Positions 31,882 to 40,656 of a DNA stretch of 49,616 bases are shown in pieces. Numbering within the stretch: the first letter of the stretch is position 1; every line of letters begins with the position of its first letter. The translations under genes and the position numbers were made by a program. Location: the NCBI GenBank assembly GCA_025997655.1, contig BNUW01000001.1, forward strand, positions 1-49,616. The letters run 5' to 3'. The stretch is from Spirochaetia bacterium (GTDB taxonomy: Bacteria > Spirochaetota > Spirochaetia > Treponematales > Breznakiellaceae). Under the pieces are notes generated by a model, which searched no databases, was not told the origin of the DNA, and saw only the letters and a list, made by a program, of their open reading frames with translations.

Positions 31882-32904
31882 ATGTCGAAAAAGGTAAAAG
31901 TGTCGGTTTTAGTTGCACTGGCCGTTCTGGTTGTTTTTACATTTGCGGGGTGTAAAAAGCAGAGTGCAAAAACGGGAGGGCAATCAAAATTAAAGTTTGT
32001 GTACATCAGTAAAATGCTGTCACATCCCTGGTTCGCGCAGGAGGAAATGGGCATCATAAAGGCATGTCAGGAACTGGGAATTGAGTATGTCGGCATCGAC
32101 AGTAATCTGAGTGATGAAAAATGTCTTGCGGATGTGGACAATGCGTTTTCTATGAAAGCCGATGCATTGCTCATCTGCATGACGAACCAGAGCATGGGGC
32201 CGAATATTGCGGAGCAGTGCAGGGAAGAAAATGTTGTGTTAGTTACCATTGATGACAATGTGGTGGATGAATTCGGGAAACCGGTTCCCCATGTCGGGAT
32301 GCCTACAAAGGAATCCGGTGAATTGGGCGGCAAGGCCCTGGCGGATCTGGCGAAGGCCCGCGGCTTCTTCGCCCCCGGCAATGTAGTTAAGGTGCTGCAG
32401 ATCGATGTTCCTACCCTCACGGTGTTTGCTCCCCGTGTTGAAGGATACCGGGAAGCGCTGATGGCAAACACCCCGTTAAAACAGAGTGATTTTATTGTCG
32501 TTGACACATCCGAAGGCATGTTTGAGGATGATCTTACGGTCTCCTCTCCGGTTATAATTGCGAATCCCCAGGTGACCCACTGGATCATAACCGGCGGAAA
32601 CGATGACTGTGCGCTGGCGCCCATGACCATCCTGGAAGAACAGGGTTTCAATATGAACAATGTTCTTGCCTGCGGCCTTGGCGGGTACGAAATGTCTTTG
32701 GAAGAGTTTAAAAATGGTAATGAAAGCTATATCTGCATCGTACTGGGTCCCGATCAGGAAGGATACAAGGCCGTTTACCTTGCCTACGAGAACATTGTAA
32801 ACAAAACGCCGATGCCTGACTTCACCCTTGTGGCCGGTAATATAGCGACCAGTGAAAACTATCTTACCTATTTCCCCAATGGGAAACTCATGACTGATCA
32901 ATAG
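31882..32904 (+). CDS. Sugar ABC transporter substrate-binding lipoprotein (AraF/RbsB-like)
   Basis: A 340-aa periplasmic-binding protein type 1. The lipoprotein signal has lipobox FAGC (Cys24), and AGGAGG lies 6-8 nt before the ATG. The domain is closest in pattern to arabinose-type binding proteins: KFVYISKMLSHPWFAQEEMG, ADALLICMTNQSMGPNIAEQ, VVLVTIDDNVVDEFG. The binding site keeps Asp, Arg and Asn residues typical for sugar ligands, but the ligand is not defined. It has its own promoter (R3). A stable hairpin after its stop probably keeps its mRNA level high relative to the membrane parts. Confidence 0.92.
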   Translation: MSKKVKVSVLVALAVLVVFTFAGCKKQSAKTGGQSKLKFVYISKMLSHPWFAQEEMGIIKACQELGIEYVGIDSNLSDEKCLADVDNAFSMKADALLICMTNQSMGPNIAEQCREENVVLVTIDDNVVDEFGKPVPHVGMPTKESGELGGKALADLAKARGFFAPGNVVKVLQIDVPTLTVFAPRVEGYREALMANTPLKQSDFIVVDTSEGMFEDDLTVSSPVIIANPQVTHWIITGGNDDCALAPMTILEEQGFNMNNVLACGLGGYEMSLEEFKNGNESYICIVLGPDQEGYKAVYLAYENIVNKTPMPDFTLVAGNIATSENYLTYFPNGKLMTDQ

Positions 32905-32910
32905 TTTTTA

Positions 32911-32940
32911 AACAGGCTATTCTTTTCCGGATAGCCTGTT
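32911..32940 (+). terminator. 10-bp hairpin after the binding-protein gene
   Basis: AACAGGCTAT (32911-32920) and ATAGCCTGTT (32931-32940) pair perfectly with a 10-nt loop. Only a weak U-tract follows, so it is likely a partial terminator or 3' stabiliser within the operon. Confidence 0.6.
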
Positions 32941-32958
32941 CATTGTCAAAGGGGATAT

Positions 32959-34491
32959 ATGAGCGATACCATCCTGAAATGTCAGGGCATCTCCAAGGCT
33001 TTCCCCGGCATTCTGGCCCTGGACTCCGTTGATTTTGAGCTTCGGCGCGGCGAGGTACATGCCCTTTGCGGCGAAAACGGAGCGGGTAAATCAACGTTAA
33101 TAAAAATAATTACCGGACTCTATGCTAAAGACTCCGGTTCAATTTTATATAACGGATCGGAAGTAAAACTAAAAACAGTACAGGAATACCGCAAAGCCGG
33201 AATCTCCCTGATTCCCCAGGAGATTCATTTGGCGCAGGAATTAACGGTTGCTGAAAATATTTCCATGTCCAACTATCCCCGCACCAAAATTGGCGCCGTG
33301 GATTGGGAAAAAATGTATGCGGTGGCTGCGGAACTACAGGAAAAAATTGGTTTTGGCCAGGATGCCTTTACCCCTAAAAGCATTGTAAGAAACCTCAGTA
33401 TGGGACATCAACAGTTGGTGGAAATCATGAAGGCCATAGCGACCGATTCAAACGTGATTGCCTTTGATGAACCCACCAGTTCCCTGTCCGATGATGAAAC
33501 GGAACAGCTCTTTTCTCTCATCAGGGACCTCACCGCTAAGGGTATATCAATAATCTACGTAAGCCATCGCCTGGCGGAAATTTTCCGGATCTGCGACCGG
33601 GTAACGGTTTTCAAAGACGGCAAATATGTGGGCACAAAAAATATCAATGAAGTCAGGATAGATACTGTGGTTTCAATGATGGTCGGACGGGAATTGACGC
33701 AGTTCGCCCGGGGGACATCCTATGTTCAAAGGGACAAGACGGCGATTGAAGTAGAGAATCTTTACTGGCGGAAAAAACTAAAGGGGATTTCGTTTAAACT
33801 ACACCGGGGTGAAATACTCGGGTTGTTCGGGATTATCGGATCGGGCCGTACAGAGACGGCGCGGATACTTTTTGGCCTTGAAAAGGATTTCACGGGGACA
33901 ATTAAACTGAACGGGAAAAAACAGGAGAGTTTGACCCCGGCGAAATCGGTGATGAACAGACTGAGTTTTATTACGGAAGACCGGCGCGGAGAAGGGCTTT
34001 CTCTGGGCTCCAGTGTAAAATGGAACATATCAATGCCCTTTATTAAAGCGGTAAGCGGATTTTTTAGTTTTATCAACCATAAAAAAGAACATGCCATTGC
34101 CGGCGGTCTTATACAAAAACTACGGATAAAAGTTCCTACCATGGATACCCCGGCAAGCTCCCTGTCCGGGGGGAATCAGCAGAAGCTGGTGATCGCCAAG
34201 TGGCTGGGCGCGGAATCTGAAATCATGATATTCGACGAGCCCACCCGGGGTATTGACGTTGGGGCCAAGGCGGAAATTTATAAACTGATAGATGATCTTG
34301 CTTCCCAAGGGAGGTCCATCATCCTCATTTCGTCGGAACTGCCCGAAATAATGGCATTATCCGATCGCATTTTAGTTTTTCGTGATGGTGAAATTAACGC
34401 GGAACTGACGGACGTAAAATCATTGACCGAAGAACAAATATTACATTTTGCGATAATGAAAACGAAAAGGAGCAATGACCTATGTTCATAA
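32959..34491 (+). CDS. Ribose-type sugar ABC transporter ATPase (RbsA/AraG-like)
   Basis: A 510-aa protein of two fused ATPase halves. The first has Walker A GENGAGKST (38-46), the signature LSMGHQQLVEI and Walker B FDEPTSSLS. The second has the usual degenerate Walker A GIIGSGRTET, the EDRRGEG loop, LSGGNQQKLVIAKWL and FDEPTRGIDVG. It is intact, unlike the homologue in the operon at 3752-5277. It energises import of the sugar bound by the preceding lipoprotein. AAAGGGG stands 6 nt before the ATG. Its end overlaps the permease start by 10 nt. Confidence 0.95.
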   Translation: MSDTILKCQGISKAFPGILALDSVDFELRRGEVHALCGENGAGKSTLIKIITGLYAKDSGSILYNGSEVKLKTVQEYRKAGISLIPQEIHLAQELTVAENISMSNYPRTKIGAVDWEKMYAVAAELQEKIGFGQDAFTPKSIVRNLSMGHQQLVEIMKAIATDSNVIAFDEPTSSLSDDETEQLFSLIRDLTAKGISIIYVSHRLAEIFRICDRVTVFKDGKYVGTKNINEVRIDTVVSMMVGRELTQFARGTSYVQRDKTAIEVENLYWRKKLKGISFKLHRGEILGLFGIIGSGRTETARILFGLEKDFTGTIKLNGKKQESLTPAKSVMNRLSFITEDRRGEGLSLGSSVKWNISMPFIKAVSGFFSFINHKKEHAIAGGLIQKLRIKVPTMDTPASSLSGGNQQKLVIAKWLGAESEIMIFDEPTRGIDVGAKAEIYKLIDDLASQGRSIILISSELPEIMALSDRILVFRDGEINAELTDVKSLTEEQILHFAIMKTKRSNDLCS

Positions 34492-35471
34492 AAAATGAAG
34501 GATTCGGAAAACTCCTGAAAGAAAATTTTGCTTCACAAATGATAAACCGGTATATACTGATTTTACTCCTGATAGTAGAATTGTTTGTTTTCTCCCGGAT
34601 TTCCGAGTACTTCTTTACCATGAGAAATCTTTTTTCAACCGGACTAAACACATCGGTTCTGGGTATCGTGGCTATCGGGCAGACCCTTTGTATTCTGACC
34701 TCCGACTTTGATCTTTCAGTGGGCAATACGGCGGCTTTTACCGGCATTATGAGCGCATGGTTTTTCCATCATACGAACGGCAACCTTGGCCTTTCAATAG
34801 GGCTTGCACTGCTGGCGGCTTTGTGTATCGGACTGGTGAATGGATTACTGATAACCAAGGCGCGTATCAGCGCTTTTATCACCACCATGGCGACTAATTT
34901 CATTATTGGCGGAGTTATTATTTTAATTACCCATGGCCAGGCTATTATTGTATCCAATAAAGCATTTGGCTTCCTGGGAAAAACAACCCTGACGGGGATA
35001 AAAATCCCCCTTCCAATGGTTATATTCGTGCTGCTCTATATTATATTTGCATGGATATTAAAGAACACTGTTTTTGGCCGTCAGTTATACTGCGTCGGGG
35101 GTAATAAACAGGCCGCAATCATCAGCGGCATTAATATTAACCGGGTAAAAATTGTTACCTTCATGACCAGCAGCCTTATGGCGGGATTCGCAGGGATAAT
35201 TTTAGCGGCAAGGATGAGTGCCGGACAGATTACCGTTGGTTCTAACTATCCCATGGAATCAATTGCCGCCACCGTGCTTGGGGGAACCATTCTTGCAGGT
35301 GGTTCCGGGAATATTATAGGCACCTTCTTTGGCGTTTTGGTAACAGGAATACTATCAAACGGATTAACCATGGTCGGTGTAAGCCAGGCATGGCGGGATA
35401 TTGCTACCGGATTACTTTTGGTGCTTGCGATTGTGCTGCAGAACACCATGACTAAATCAACTAAAAACTAG
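34482..35471 (+). CDS. Ribose-type sugar ABC transporter permease
   Basis: A 329-aa polytopic membrane protein of the RbsC/AraH family. Hallmarks are TSDFDLSVGNTAAFTGIMSA near residue 72 and ATVLGGTILAGGSGNIIGTF near 265. It overlaps the ATPase gene by 10 nt, with AAAAGGAG located within the ATPase end. It is the only permease here, so it should form a homodimer, in contrast to the operon at 2722-6281 with two permeases. Confidence 0.94.
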   Translation: MFIKNEGFGKLLKENFASQMINRYILILLLIVELFVFSRISEYFFTMRNLFSTGLNTSVLGIVAIGQTLCILTSDFDLSVGNTAAFTGIMSAWFFHHTNGNLGLSIGLALLAALCIGLVNGLLITKARISAFITTMATNFIIGGVIILITHGQAIIVSNKAFGFLGKTTLTGIKIPLPMVIFVLLYIIFAWILKNTVFGRQLYCVGGNKQAAIISGININRVKIVTFMTSSLMAGFAGIILAARMSAGQITVGSNYPMESIAATVLGGTILAGGSGNIIGTFFGVLVTGILSNGLTMVGVSQAWRDIATGLLLVLAIVLQNTMTKSTKN

Positions 35472-35480
35472 GAGGACTAC

Positions 35481-36752
35481 ATGAATTCCAGAGAACGGGT
35501 AATCGCCGCTATCAACCACAAACAGCCGGACTATGTCCCCATGGACTTAGGCGGCTGCGGGCAGACCGGCATAAACGCCGGCACCCTGTATGCGCTGCGG
35601 AAAGCTTATGGCTTGGAAACACATCCGGTAAAAATTTGTGAACCCCTGCAAATGCTGGGAACGGTGGAACCGGATCTGTTAAAAAAAATCGGATCCGATG
35701 TTGTTCCCCTCTGGAACCGGGGAAACTTGTTCGGTTTAACCGGGGCGCCGGAAAAAAGATGGGATATGGGTGACGGCACACCCACACTGATGCCTCTGGA
35801 TTTTGAATATGATGTATTGGAAAACGGATATACCATGGTGTATCCCGGCGGAAACCGGCAAGCGCCCTACGCTTTGCATATGCCCCCAGGCGGTAGTTTT
35901 TTTGACAACATCTACCGTTCACCCCCGGTTGATGAGGATAACCTGACCCCTGTTGAGGACTACCGGGAAAATTATACGCTTAAGACCGAAGAGGACTGTA
36001 TCCATTGGGAAAAGGAATCAAAGCGTCTCTACGAAGAAACCGATTTTGCTGTCATGGGGGTTCTGGGCGGCATGGGACTTGGGGACATTGCAGAAATTCC
36101 TGGCCCCTTTCTTGCCAATCCAAAAGGAATCCGGGATATAGAAGGGTGGCTTATGGCCCATGTTCAGTATCCTGAATATATCAATGCGATTTTTGCGTAC
36201 GAGACCGAGGTGGCCCTGAAAAACCTGGAGATGTACCGCCAGGCGGTGGGGGATCGGATACAGGTTATCTGGCTCAGCGGAACTGATTTCGGAACCCAGT
36301 GCAGCCTTATGCAGTCAAAAGAAATTTTCCGGAGCCTGTATAAACCGTATTATAAAAAAGTGAACGATTGGGTTCACAAGAATACCTCCTGGAAAACCTT
36401 TTACCATTCCTGTGGGGCGGTGGAACCCCTGATCGGCGAATTTATCGATATGGGGATGGATATTCTGAATCCGGTACAGTGTTCGGCAGCGGGGATGGAC
36501 CCAAGGAAGCTGAAGGAAACCTACGGGGACCGGATTGTTTTCTGGGGCGGCGGTGTGGACACACAAAAGGTACTGCCCACGGGAACACCGGCGGAAGTAA
36601 AAAAGCAGGTTACCGAACGCCTGAAGATTTTCTCCCCCGGAGGCGGCTTCGTTTTTGCAACCATCCACAATATTTTAGCGGCGGTACCCCCGGAAAACAT
36701 CATGGCCATGTATGAGGCGCTGCGGGAATTCAGGGAGTCCGGGAAACGGTAA
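35481..36752 (+). CDS. URO-D-family protein 3
   Basis: A 423-aa URO-D-superfamily protein starting MNSRERVIAAINHKQPDYVP, with AGGAGG 7 nt upstream. The putative Zn site is HSCG in WKTFYHSCGAVEPLIGEFID, with a later His in FATIHNILAAVPPENI. About 70 residues are inserted relative to URO-D1, in the N-terminal half (MPPGGSFFDNIYRSPPVDED). It is the last gene of the operon before a strong terminator. Family members of this length occur beside transporter and corrinoid genes. No corrinoid-binding protein is present here. Confidence 0.88.
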   Translation: MNSRERVIAAINHKQPDYVPMDLGGCGQTGINAGTLYALRKAYGLETHPVKICEPLQMLGTVEPDLLKKIGSDVVPLWNRGNLFGLTGAPEKRWDMGDGTPTLMPLDFEYDVLENGYTMVYPGGNRQAPYALHMPPGGSFFDNIYRSPPVDEDNLTPVEDYRENYTLKTEEDCIHWEKESKRLYEETDFAVMGVLGGMGLGDIAEIPGPFLANPKGIRDIEGWLMAHVQYPEYINAIFAYETEVALKNLEMYRQAVGDRIQVIWLSGTDFGTQCSLMQSKEIFRSLYKPYYKKVNDWVHKNTSWKTFYHSCGAVEPLIGEFIDMGMDILNPVQCSAAGMDPRKLKETYGDRIVFWGGGVDTQKVLPTGTPAEVKKQVTERLKIFSPGGGFVFATIHNILAAVPPENIMAMYEALREFRESGKR

Positions 36753-36791
36753 ATCATTAAATGCATAAGTAGTAGCATGTAAAGACAATTT

Positions 36792-36832
36792 TACCCGTAG
36801 CGGTTCCTAAGAGGGGGCGGCTGCGGGTTTTT
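36792..36832 (+). terminator. Rho-independent terminator of the URO-D/ABC operon
   Basis: ACCCGTAGC (36792-36800) pairs with GGCTGCGGGT (36818-36827), followed by TTTTTT. It is highly similar in sequence to the terminator after hydA, including the flanking AATTTTACCCG. Confidence 0.88.
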
Positions 36833-36851
36833 TGTTTTTACCTCGTATACC

Positions 36852-36880
36852 TTGATATCCGTCCTAAATAAGACTAATAT
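36852..36880 (+). promoter_or_regulatory. adk promoter
   Basis: TTGATA (36852-36857), 17 bp, TAATAT (36875-36880). The -10 ends 8 nt before the ATG at 36889, so the transcript should start within 1-3 nt of it. Confidence 0.55.
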
Positions 36881-36888
36881 AGTTATAG

Positions 36889-37518
36889 ATGAGATTAATT
36901 TTCTTAGGCCCCCCGGGATCGGGGAAGGGAACCTTGGCCGCCAGGGTGGTGGATATCCTCAAGGTACCCCATATTTCCACCGGCGCTATTTTCCGGGCAG
37001 CCATTGCCGCCGATACCTTTCTGGGGCATCGGGTTAAAGCGATAATTGACGCAGGGCATCTGGTAAACGACAGCATTACCATCCGTCTGGTCAAGGAACG
37101 GCTGGCACAGGCGGATACCCAAAAGGGCTATATTCTGGACGGCTTCCCCCGCACCATGCCCCAGGCGGAAGCCTTAGCGGAGTTCTCCACGGTAGATAAG
37201 GTGGTGGACCTGAATCTTCCCGACCCCTTGGTACTGGAACGCTTAAGCGGCCGCCGGGTCTGCCGGAACTGCGGGGTAAACTACCATCGGGTCTTTAACC
37301 CGCCCAAAAAAGCGGATACCTGCGATGTCTGCGGCGGCGAAGTCTACACCCGGGACGATGACCGGGAAGGGGCGATCCGAAAACGGATTGAGGTCTACCG
37401 GGAACAAACCGCGCCGCTGATCGGCTATTACCGGGAAAAGGGGCTTCTGGTTGATGTGGACGCCCGGCCCGCGGTGGATCAGGTGGTGGAGAATTTCAGG
37501 AAAGCGGTGGGGGTTTAG
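36889..37518 (+). CDS. adk: Adenylate kinase
   Basis: A 209-aa enzyme that converts ATP + AMP to 2 ADP. The P-loop is GPPGSGKGT at residues 7-15, and the AMP-binding region is ISTGAIFRAAI and GFPRTMPQ. The lid is of the zinc type, with CRNCG and CDVCG, giving a C4 site. The start has no Shine-Dalgarno and a -10 box right before it, which points to a leaderless mRNA. Its 3' end overlaps the convergent dus gene by 23 bp. Confidence 0.96.
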   Translation: MRLIFLGPPGSGKGTLAARVVDILKVPHISTGAIFRAAIAADTFLGHRVKAIIDAGHLVNDSITIRLVKERLAQADTQKGYILDGFPRTMPQAEALAEFSTVDKVVDLNLPDPLVLERLSGRRVCRNCGVNYHRVFNPPKKADTCDVCGGEVYTRDDDREGAIRKRIEVYREQTAPLIGYYREKGLLVDVDARPAVDQVVENFRKAVGV

Positions 37519-38467
37519 GTTTCCTGTCTCCGGTTTCATTAAAATATCCCCGTAATACCCGCTCAATACCCCCCAGGGTTTCTTCCCGGTTCAGTCGGTT
37601 CTTCACATGGGTCCCCCACTTCAGGTTATCGCAAAAATAGTTGAAAAACCGCCGCGCCCTGCTGATATGAAACTCCGACGGCTGATATTTTGTCAGGAGA
37701 TACAGGAATCGTAACGCGACTTCCTCCAGGTCAATGACGCCGGTATCCGGCGTCTTTTTGGCCGCCGCGAAAAGCCAGGGGGTACGAACCGCCGCCCTGC
37801 CAACCATTACCGCGTCACAGCAGCCGGAAGCGACACGGCGGGCCAGGTCTTCCGGACCGGCGATGTCCCCATTACCCGCCACGGGGATCCTCAGGGCGGA
37901 ACGGAGGGCGCCGACGTATTCCCAGCGGGCACGGCGCTTGAATTTTTCCTTGCCGGTCCGGGGATGCAGAGTAATAAGGTCTACCCCTTCGGCTTCCAGG
38001 CGGCGGCAGAACGCGACTAGGTAATCGAAGTTGTCCTCCGTGCCGATACGAAGCTTTACGCTGAGGCGGCGGCGGGTGGCGGAACGGACCCGGGCTATCA
38101 TGGCGGCGGCACGGTCCGGGTCGGCCATCCAGCGGACTCCGGCGCCGGTGCGGATAATGGCCGGGGCGGAACAGCCCATGTTGATGTCGATACCCTTGCA
38201 GTCCAGCCGGTCCAGGAGAGCGGCGGCGGCGGCAAGGTGACCGGGATCGGCGCCCACCAGTTGGTAGACCACTTTTTCGGGACAGGGGCCGCCATCGGTA
38301 TAGAAGGACTCGAAGGGACCGCCGCCGATTAGGGCTCCGGCGCTGATCATTTCGGTGAAGTACTCGTCACAGCCCCCACAGCCGGGCGCATCGAAGCCTT
38401 CTATCAGTTCCCGGAGCGGGCGGTGGCTCAATTCGGCCATGGGCGCTAGCATAAATGGAATGGTCAT
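37496..38467 (-). CDS. dus: tRNA-dihydrouridine synthase
   Basis: A 323-aa FMN enzyme reducing uridines in tRNA. Motifs are PFMLAPMAELSHRPLRELI at the N-terminus, the FMN/substrate loop IDINMGCSAPAI, and LITLHPRTGKEKF and VAGNGDIAGPEDLA. The usual catalytic Cys (NxGCP) appears as NMGCSAP, a known variant position for Pro but with the Cys kept. Start 38467 (MTIPFML) is preferred over 38497, because TTGCAT-16 bp-TACAAT ends 6 nt before it, giving a leaderless mRNA with no ribosome-binding site. It is convergent with adk. Confidence 0.92.
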   Translation of the reverse strand: MTIPFMLAPMAELSHRPLRELIEGFDAPGCGGCDEYFTEMISAGALIGGGPFESFYTDGGPCPEKVVYQLVGADPGHLAAAAALLDRLDCKGIDINMGCSAPAIIRTGAGVRWMADPDRAAAMIARVRSATRRRLSVKLRIGTEDNFDYLVAFCRRLEAEGVDLITLHPRTGKEKFKRRARWEYVGALRSALRIPVAGNGDIAGPEDLARRVASGCCDAVMVGRAAVRTPWLFAAAKKTPDTGVIDLEEVALRFLYLLTKYQPSEFHISRARRFFNYFCDNLKWGTHVKNRLNREETLGGIERVLRGYFNETGDRKPKPPPLS

Positions 38468-38473
38468 GGTATT

Positions 38474-38501
38474 ATTGTATAGAGGTGTTCCGGTCATGCA
38501 A
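38474..38501 (-). promoter_or_regulatory. dus promoter (leaderless type)
   Basis: On the minus strand TTGCAT (38501-38496), 16 bp, TACAAT (38479-38474), then 6 nt to the ATG at 38467. Confidence 0.55.
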
Positions 38502-38568
38502 GGGGATTATCCCCTTGACGTGTAATATGCTATGCCATACAGTAGTAGGAAGAAGAGGAGCGTACCGC

Positions 38569-39006
38569 ATGATAGCTAAAAGTGATATGCCCAGCATGAA
38601 CGAGAAGACTCCCGAGGGGCAAAAACCCGAAGGCGGGTCGTATCGGGTTCTCGTCGTCGATGATTCCATGTTTATTGCGAAGCAGCTTGGACAGATTTTT
38701 ACGTCCGAAGGCTTTGAAGTCGCGGGAACCGCCGGGGATGGCGCTCAGGGCTTGGAAAAGTACAAGGAAATGCATCCAAACATCGACTTGGTTACCATGG
38801 ACATCACCATGCCCGTAATGGACGGGGTTTCCGCACTGGAAAAGATATTGGAATTCGACAAAAACGCCCGTGTAATAATGGTCAGCGCCCTGGGAAAAGA
38901 GGATGTTGTTAAAAAATGCCTGATGATGGGTGCAAAGAGCTTCATTATTAAGCCCCTGGACCGGAAAAAGGTTCTGGAACGGGTTATTTCCGTCCTAAAG
39001 ACCTAA
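38569..39006 (+). CDS. CheY-like single-domain response regulator
   Basis: A 145-aa protein with a ~22-residue polar N-terminal extension (MIAKSDMPSMNEKTPEGQKP) and then a receiver domain. The domain has the acidic pair in RVLVVDDSMF, the phospho-Asp in LVTMDITMPVMDG, the Thr/Ser of MVSALG and the Lys of FIIKPL. There is no output domain. GAGGAG is 9 nt before ATG 38569; the upstream in-frame extension lacks this. No chemotaxis gene or kinase is adjacent, so its partner is unknown. CheY proteins of spirochaetes control flagellar reversal, but this assignment is tentative. Confidence 0.9.
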   Translation: MIAKSDMPSMNEKTPEGQKPEGGSYRVLVVDDSMFIAKQLGQIFTSEGFEVAGTAGDGAQGLEKYKEMHPNIDLVTMDITMPVMDGVSALEKILEFDKNARVIMVSALGKEDVVKKCLMMGAKSFIIKPLDRKKVLERVISVLKT

Positions 39007-39012
39007 TTTGTC

Positions 39013-39038
39013 GGCCGTTCCATGACGGTCCTCGTTTT
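39013..39038 (+). terminator. Probable terminator after the CheY-like gene
   Basis: GGCCGT (39013-39018) and ACGGTC (39025-39030) form a 6-bp stem with one wobble pair, followed by TCGTTTTAT. Confidence 0.45.
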
Positions 39039-39040
39039 AT

Positions 39041-40441
39041 CTATAGCAAACTGCGTAACACCCTAATCTGCCGCCGCACTTCATCCGGAGCAGGCCCGCC
39101 GCACAGCTTCCGTGCCGCCACGCAGGCCGCCGGTTTAATGGCATCGTAGATGTCCGCCTCGAAAAGTGCCGACCGGGTTTTGAGGTCAACTAGGGTCCGG
39201 TCGGCAATGCGGCTTTGACCTGCGGCAACGCAGTCCCGGACCACCAGGGCGGCGGCTTCGTGGGCTTTGCGGAAGGGGAGGCCCTTGCGGACCAGGTATT
39301 CTGCGGCATCGGTGGCTTCCAGAAAACCGCCCGTGCAGGCTGCCTCCATGCGCGCGGTATTGAAGCGGGCGCCGGACATCATACCCCGGAACATACGGAG
39401 ACAGGTGCGGACCGTATCAATACTGTCGAAGAGCGCTTCCTTGTCTTCCTGGAGGTCCTTGTCGTAAGCGTAGGGCAGGCCCTTAAGGAGGGTGAGCAGG
39501 GTTACTACGTTTCCGGTGGTGCGGGCGGATTTGCCCCGGATAAGTTCGGCGAAGTCGGGGTTTTTTTTCTGGGGCATGATGGAGGAGCCGGTGCTCCAGG
39601 ATTCGGCCAGGTCAATAAACTTGAATTCCTCACTGGCCCAGATGACCACATCTTCGCAGAACCGGGACAGGTGGGTCATGGTGATGGCGCAGGCCGCACT
39701 CAGTTCCAGGGCAAAGTCCCGGTCCGCCACGGAGTCCATGGAATTGAGGGTGGGCCGGGCGAAACCCAGGGCCTTCGCCGTGGCTTCCCGGTCCAGGGGC
39801 AGCCCCGAACCGGCCAGCGCGCCTGCGCCCAGGGGGCACTCGTCCAGGCGGTTCAGGGCGTCCGTAAAGCGGGAGCGATCACGGGCTAAGCCGGCGCACC
39901 AGGCTGCAAGGTGGTGGCCCAGGGTTACCGGCTGAGCCCGTTGGAGGTGAGTATAGCCGGGCATGAGGCTTTCGGTGTGCTTTTCCGCCACATCAAGAAG
40001 CGCTGCGATGGTTGTGGCAAGTTCGGCGAGAAGTTCCGGTACGGCGTGTTTGAGATAGAGCCGGAAATCCACCGCCACCTGATCGTTCCGGCTGCGCCCG
40101 GCGTGGACCACCCGGCCCGCATCCCCTAATCGCTCGGTCAATATCCCTTCTATAAATGAGTGAATGTCCTCGGCGGTGGTATCAATCACCAGGGTCCCCG
40201 ATTCCAGTTCCCCGGCAATCCGCTCAAGCTCGGCGTCCAGCTTTGCCGCCATGTCCGCTGCAATGATGCCCTGGCTGCCCAGCATGGCCGCGTGGGCCCG
40301 GCTCCCCCGGATATCGTCCTGGGCAAGCCTGCTGTCCACGGCAATGGACGCCTGGAACGCAAAGGCTTCGGCCTCGGGTTTTTCCGCGAGACGGCCCGCC
40401 CAGAGGACGCCGGAGAACGGTTTTCTATCGTTTTCTGCCAT
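39041..40441 (-). CDS. argH: Argininosuccinate lyase
   Basis: A 466-aa fumarase-superfamily enzyme making arginine and fumarate in the last step of arginine synthesis. The superfamily signature GSSIMPQKKNPD is intact, as are HAGRSRNDQVAVDFRLYLKH and MPGYTHLQRAQPVTLGHH with the catalytic His. Start 40441 (MAENDRKPF) has GGGAGG 3-5 nt upstream; the GTG at 40459 would place that site inside the gene. No other arg gene is in the window. A 60-aa ORF with a consensus promoter lies just upstream and may share its mRNA. Confidence 0.95.
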   Translation of the reverse strand: MAENDRKPFSGVLWAGRLAEKPEAEAFAFQASIAVDSRLAQDDIRGSRAHAAMLGSQGIIAADMAAKLDAELERIAGELESGTLVIDTTAEDIHSFIEGILTERLGDAGRVVHAGRSRNDQVAVDFRLYLKHAVPELLAELATTIAALLDVAEKHTESLMPGYTHLQRAQPVTLGHHLAAWCAGLARDRSRFTDALNRLDECPLGAGALAGSGLPLDREATAKALGFARPTLNSMDSVADRDFALELSAACAITMTHLSRFCEDVVIWASEEFKFIDLAESWSTGSSIMPQKKNPDFAELIRGKSARTTGNVVTLLTLLKGLPYAYDKDLQEDKEALFDSIDTVRTCLRMFRGMMSGARFNTARMEAACTGGFLEATDAAEYLVRKGLPFRKAHEAAALVVRDCVAAGQSRIADRTLVDLKTRSALFEADIYDAIKPAACVAARKLCGGPAPDEVRRQIRVLRSLL

Positions 40442-40462
40442 AGGCCTCCCGGCGTTCACTTT

Positions 40463-40645
40463 TCAGGCGACAAATACGGAACCCTTGTCGAGGTGGTCAT
40501 GATTCCGTTCCGCCTTATCCGCAAGCTTATCAAGATAATCCTCGGTAATTTGCTCACCCTCTTGTGTATGAAGTACCTCTGTGTCCAAATCGACTTCAAC
40601 ACATTCACCATTGGCTTTATAAAAGGGATTTTCGATTGTTTTCAT
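40463..40645 (-). CDS. Small acidic protein of unknown function (60 aa)
   Basis: The frame reads MKTIENPFYKANGECVEVDL, DTEVLHTQEGEQITEDYLDK, LADKAERNHDHLDKGSVFVA. It is acidic and helical with no signal peptide. It lies 20 nt before argH on the same strand, behind a perfect promoter whose -10 ends only 11 nt before the ATG. Its AAGAAAG ribosome site would be partly outside the mRNA. It resembles small antitoxin-like proteins in size and charge only. It may also be a non-translated leader of argH. Confidence 0.5.
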   Translation of the reverse strand: MKTIENPFYKANGECVEVDLDTEVLHTQEGEQITEDYLDKLADKAERNHDHLDKGSVFVA

Positions 40646-40656
40646 TTCACTTTCTT

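Noticed and set aside
29548..36752. URO-D genes as hemE of haem synthesis
   Set aside because: There are three copies in a transporter operon with HxC metal-site patterns, and no haem genes nearby.
39215..39889. 224-codon open frame antisense to argH
   Set aside because: It is Gly-rich with no domain, and argH motifs lie on the other strand.
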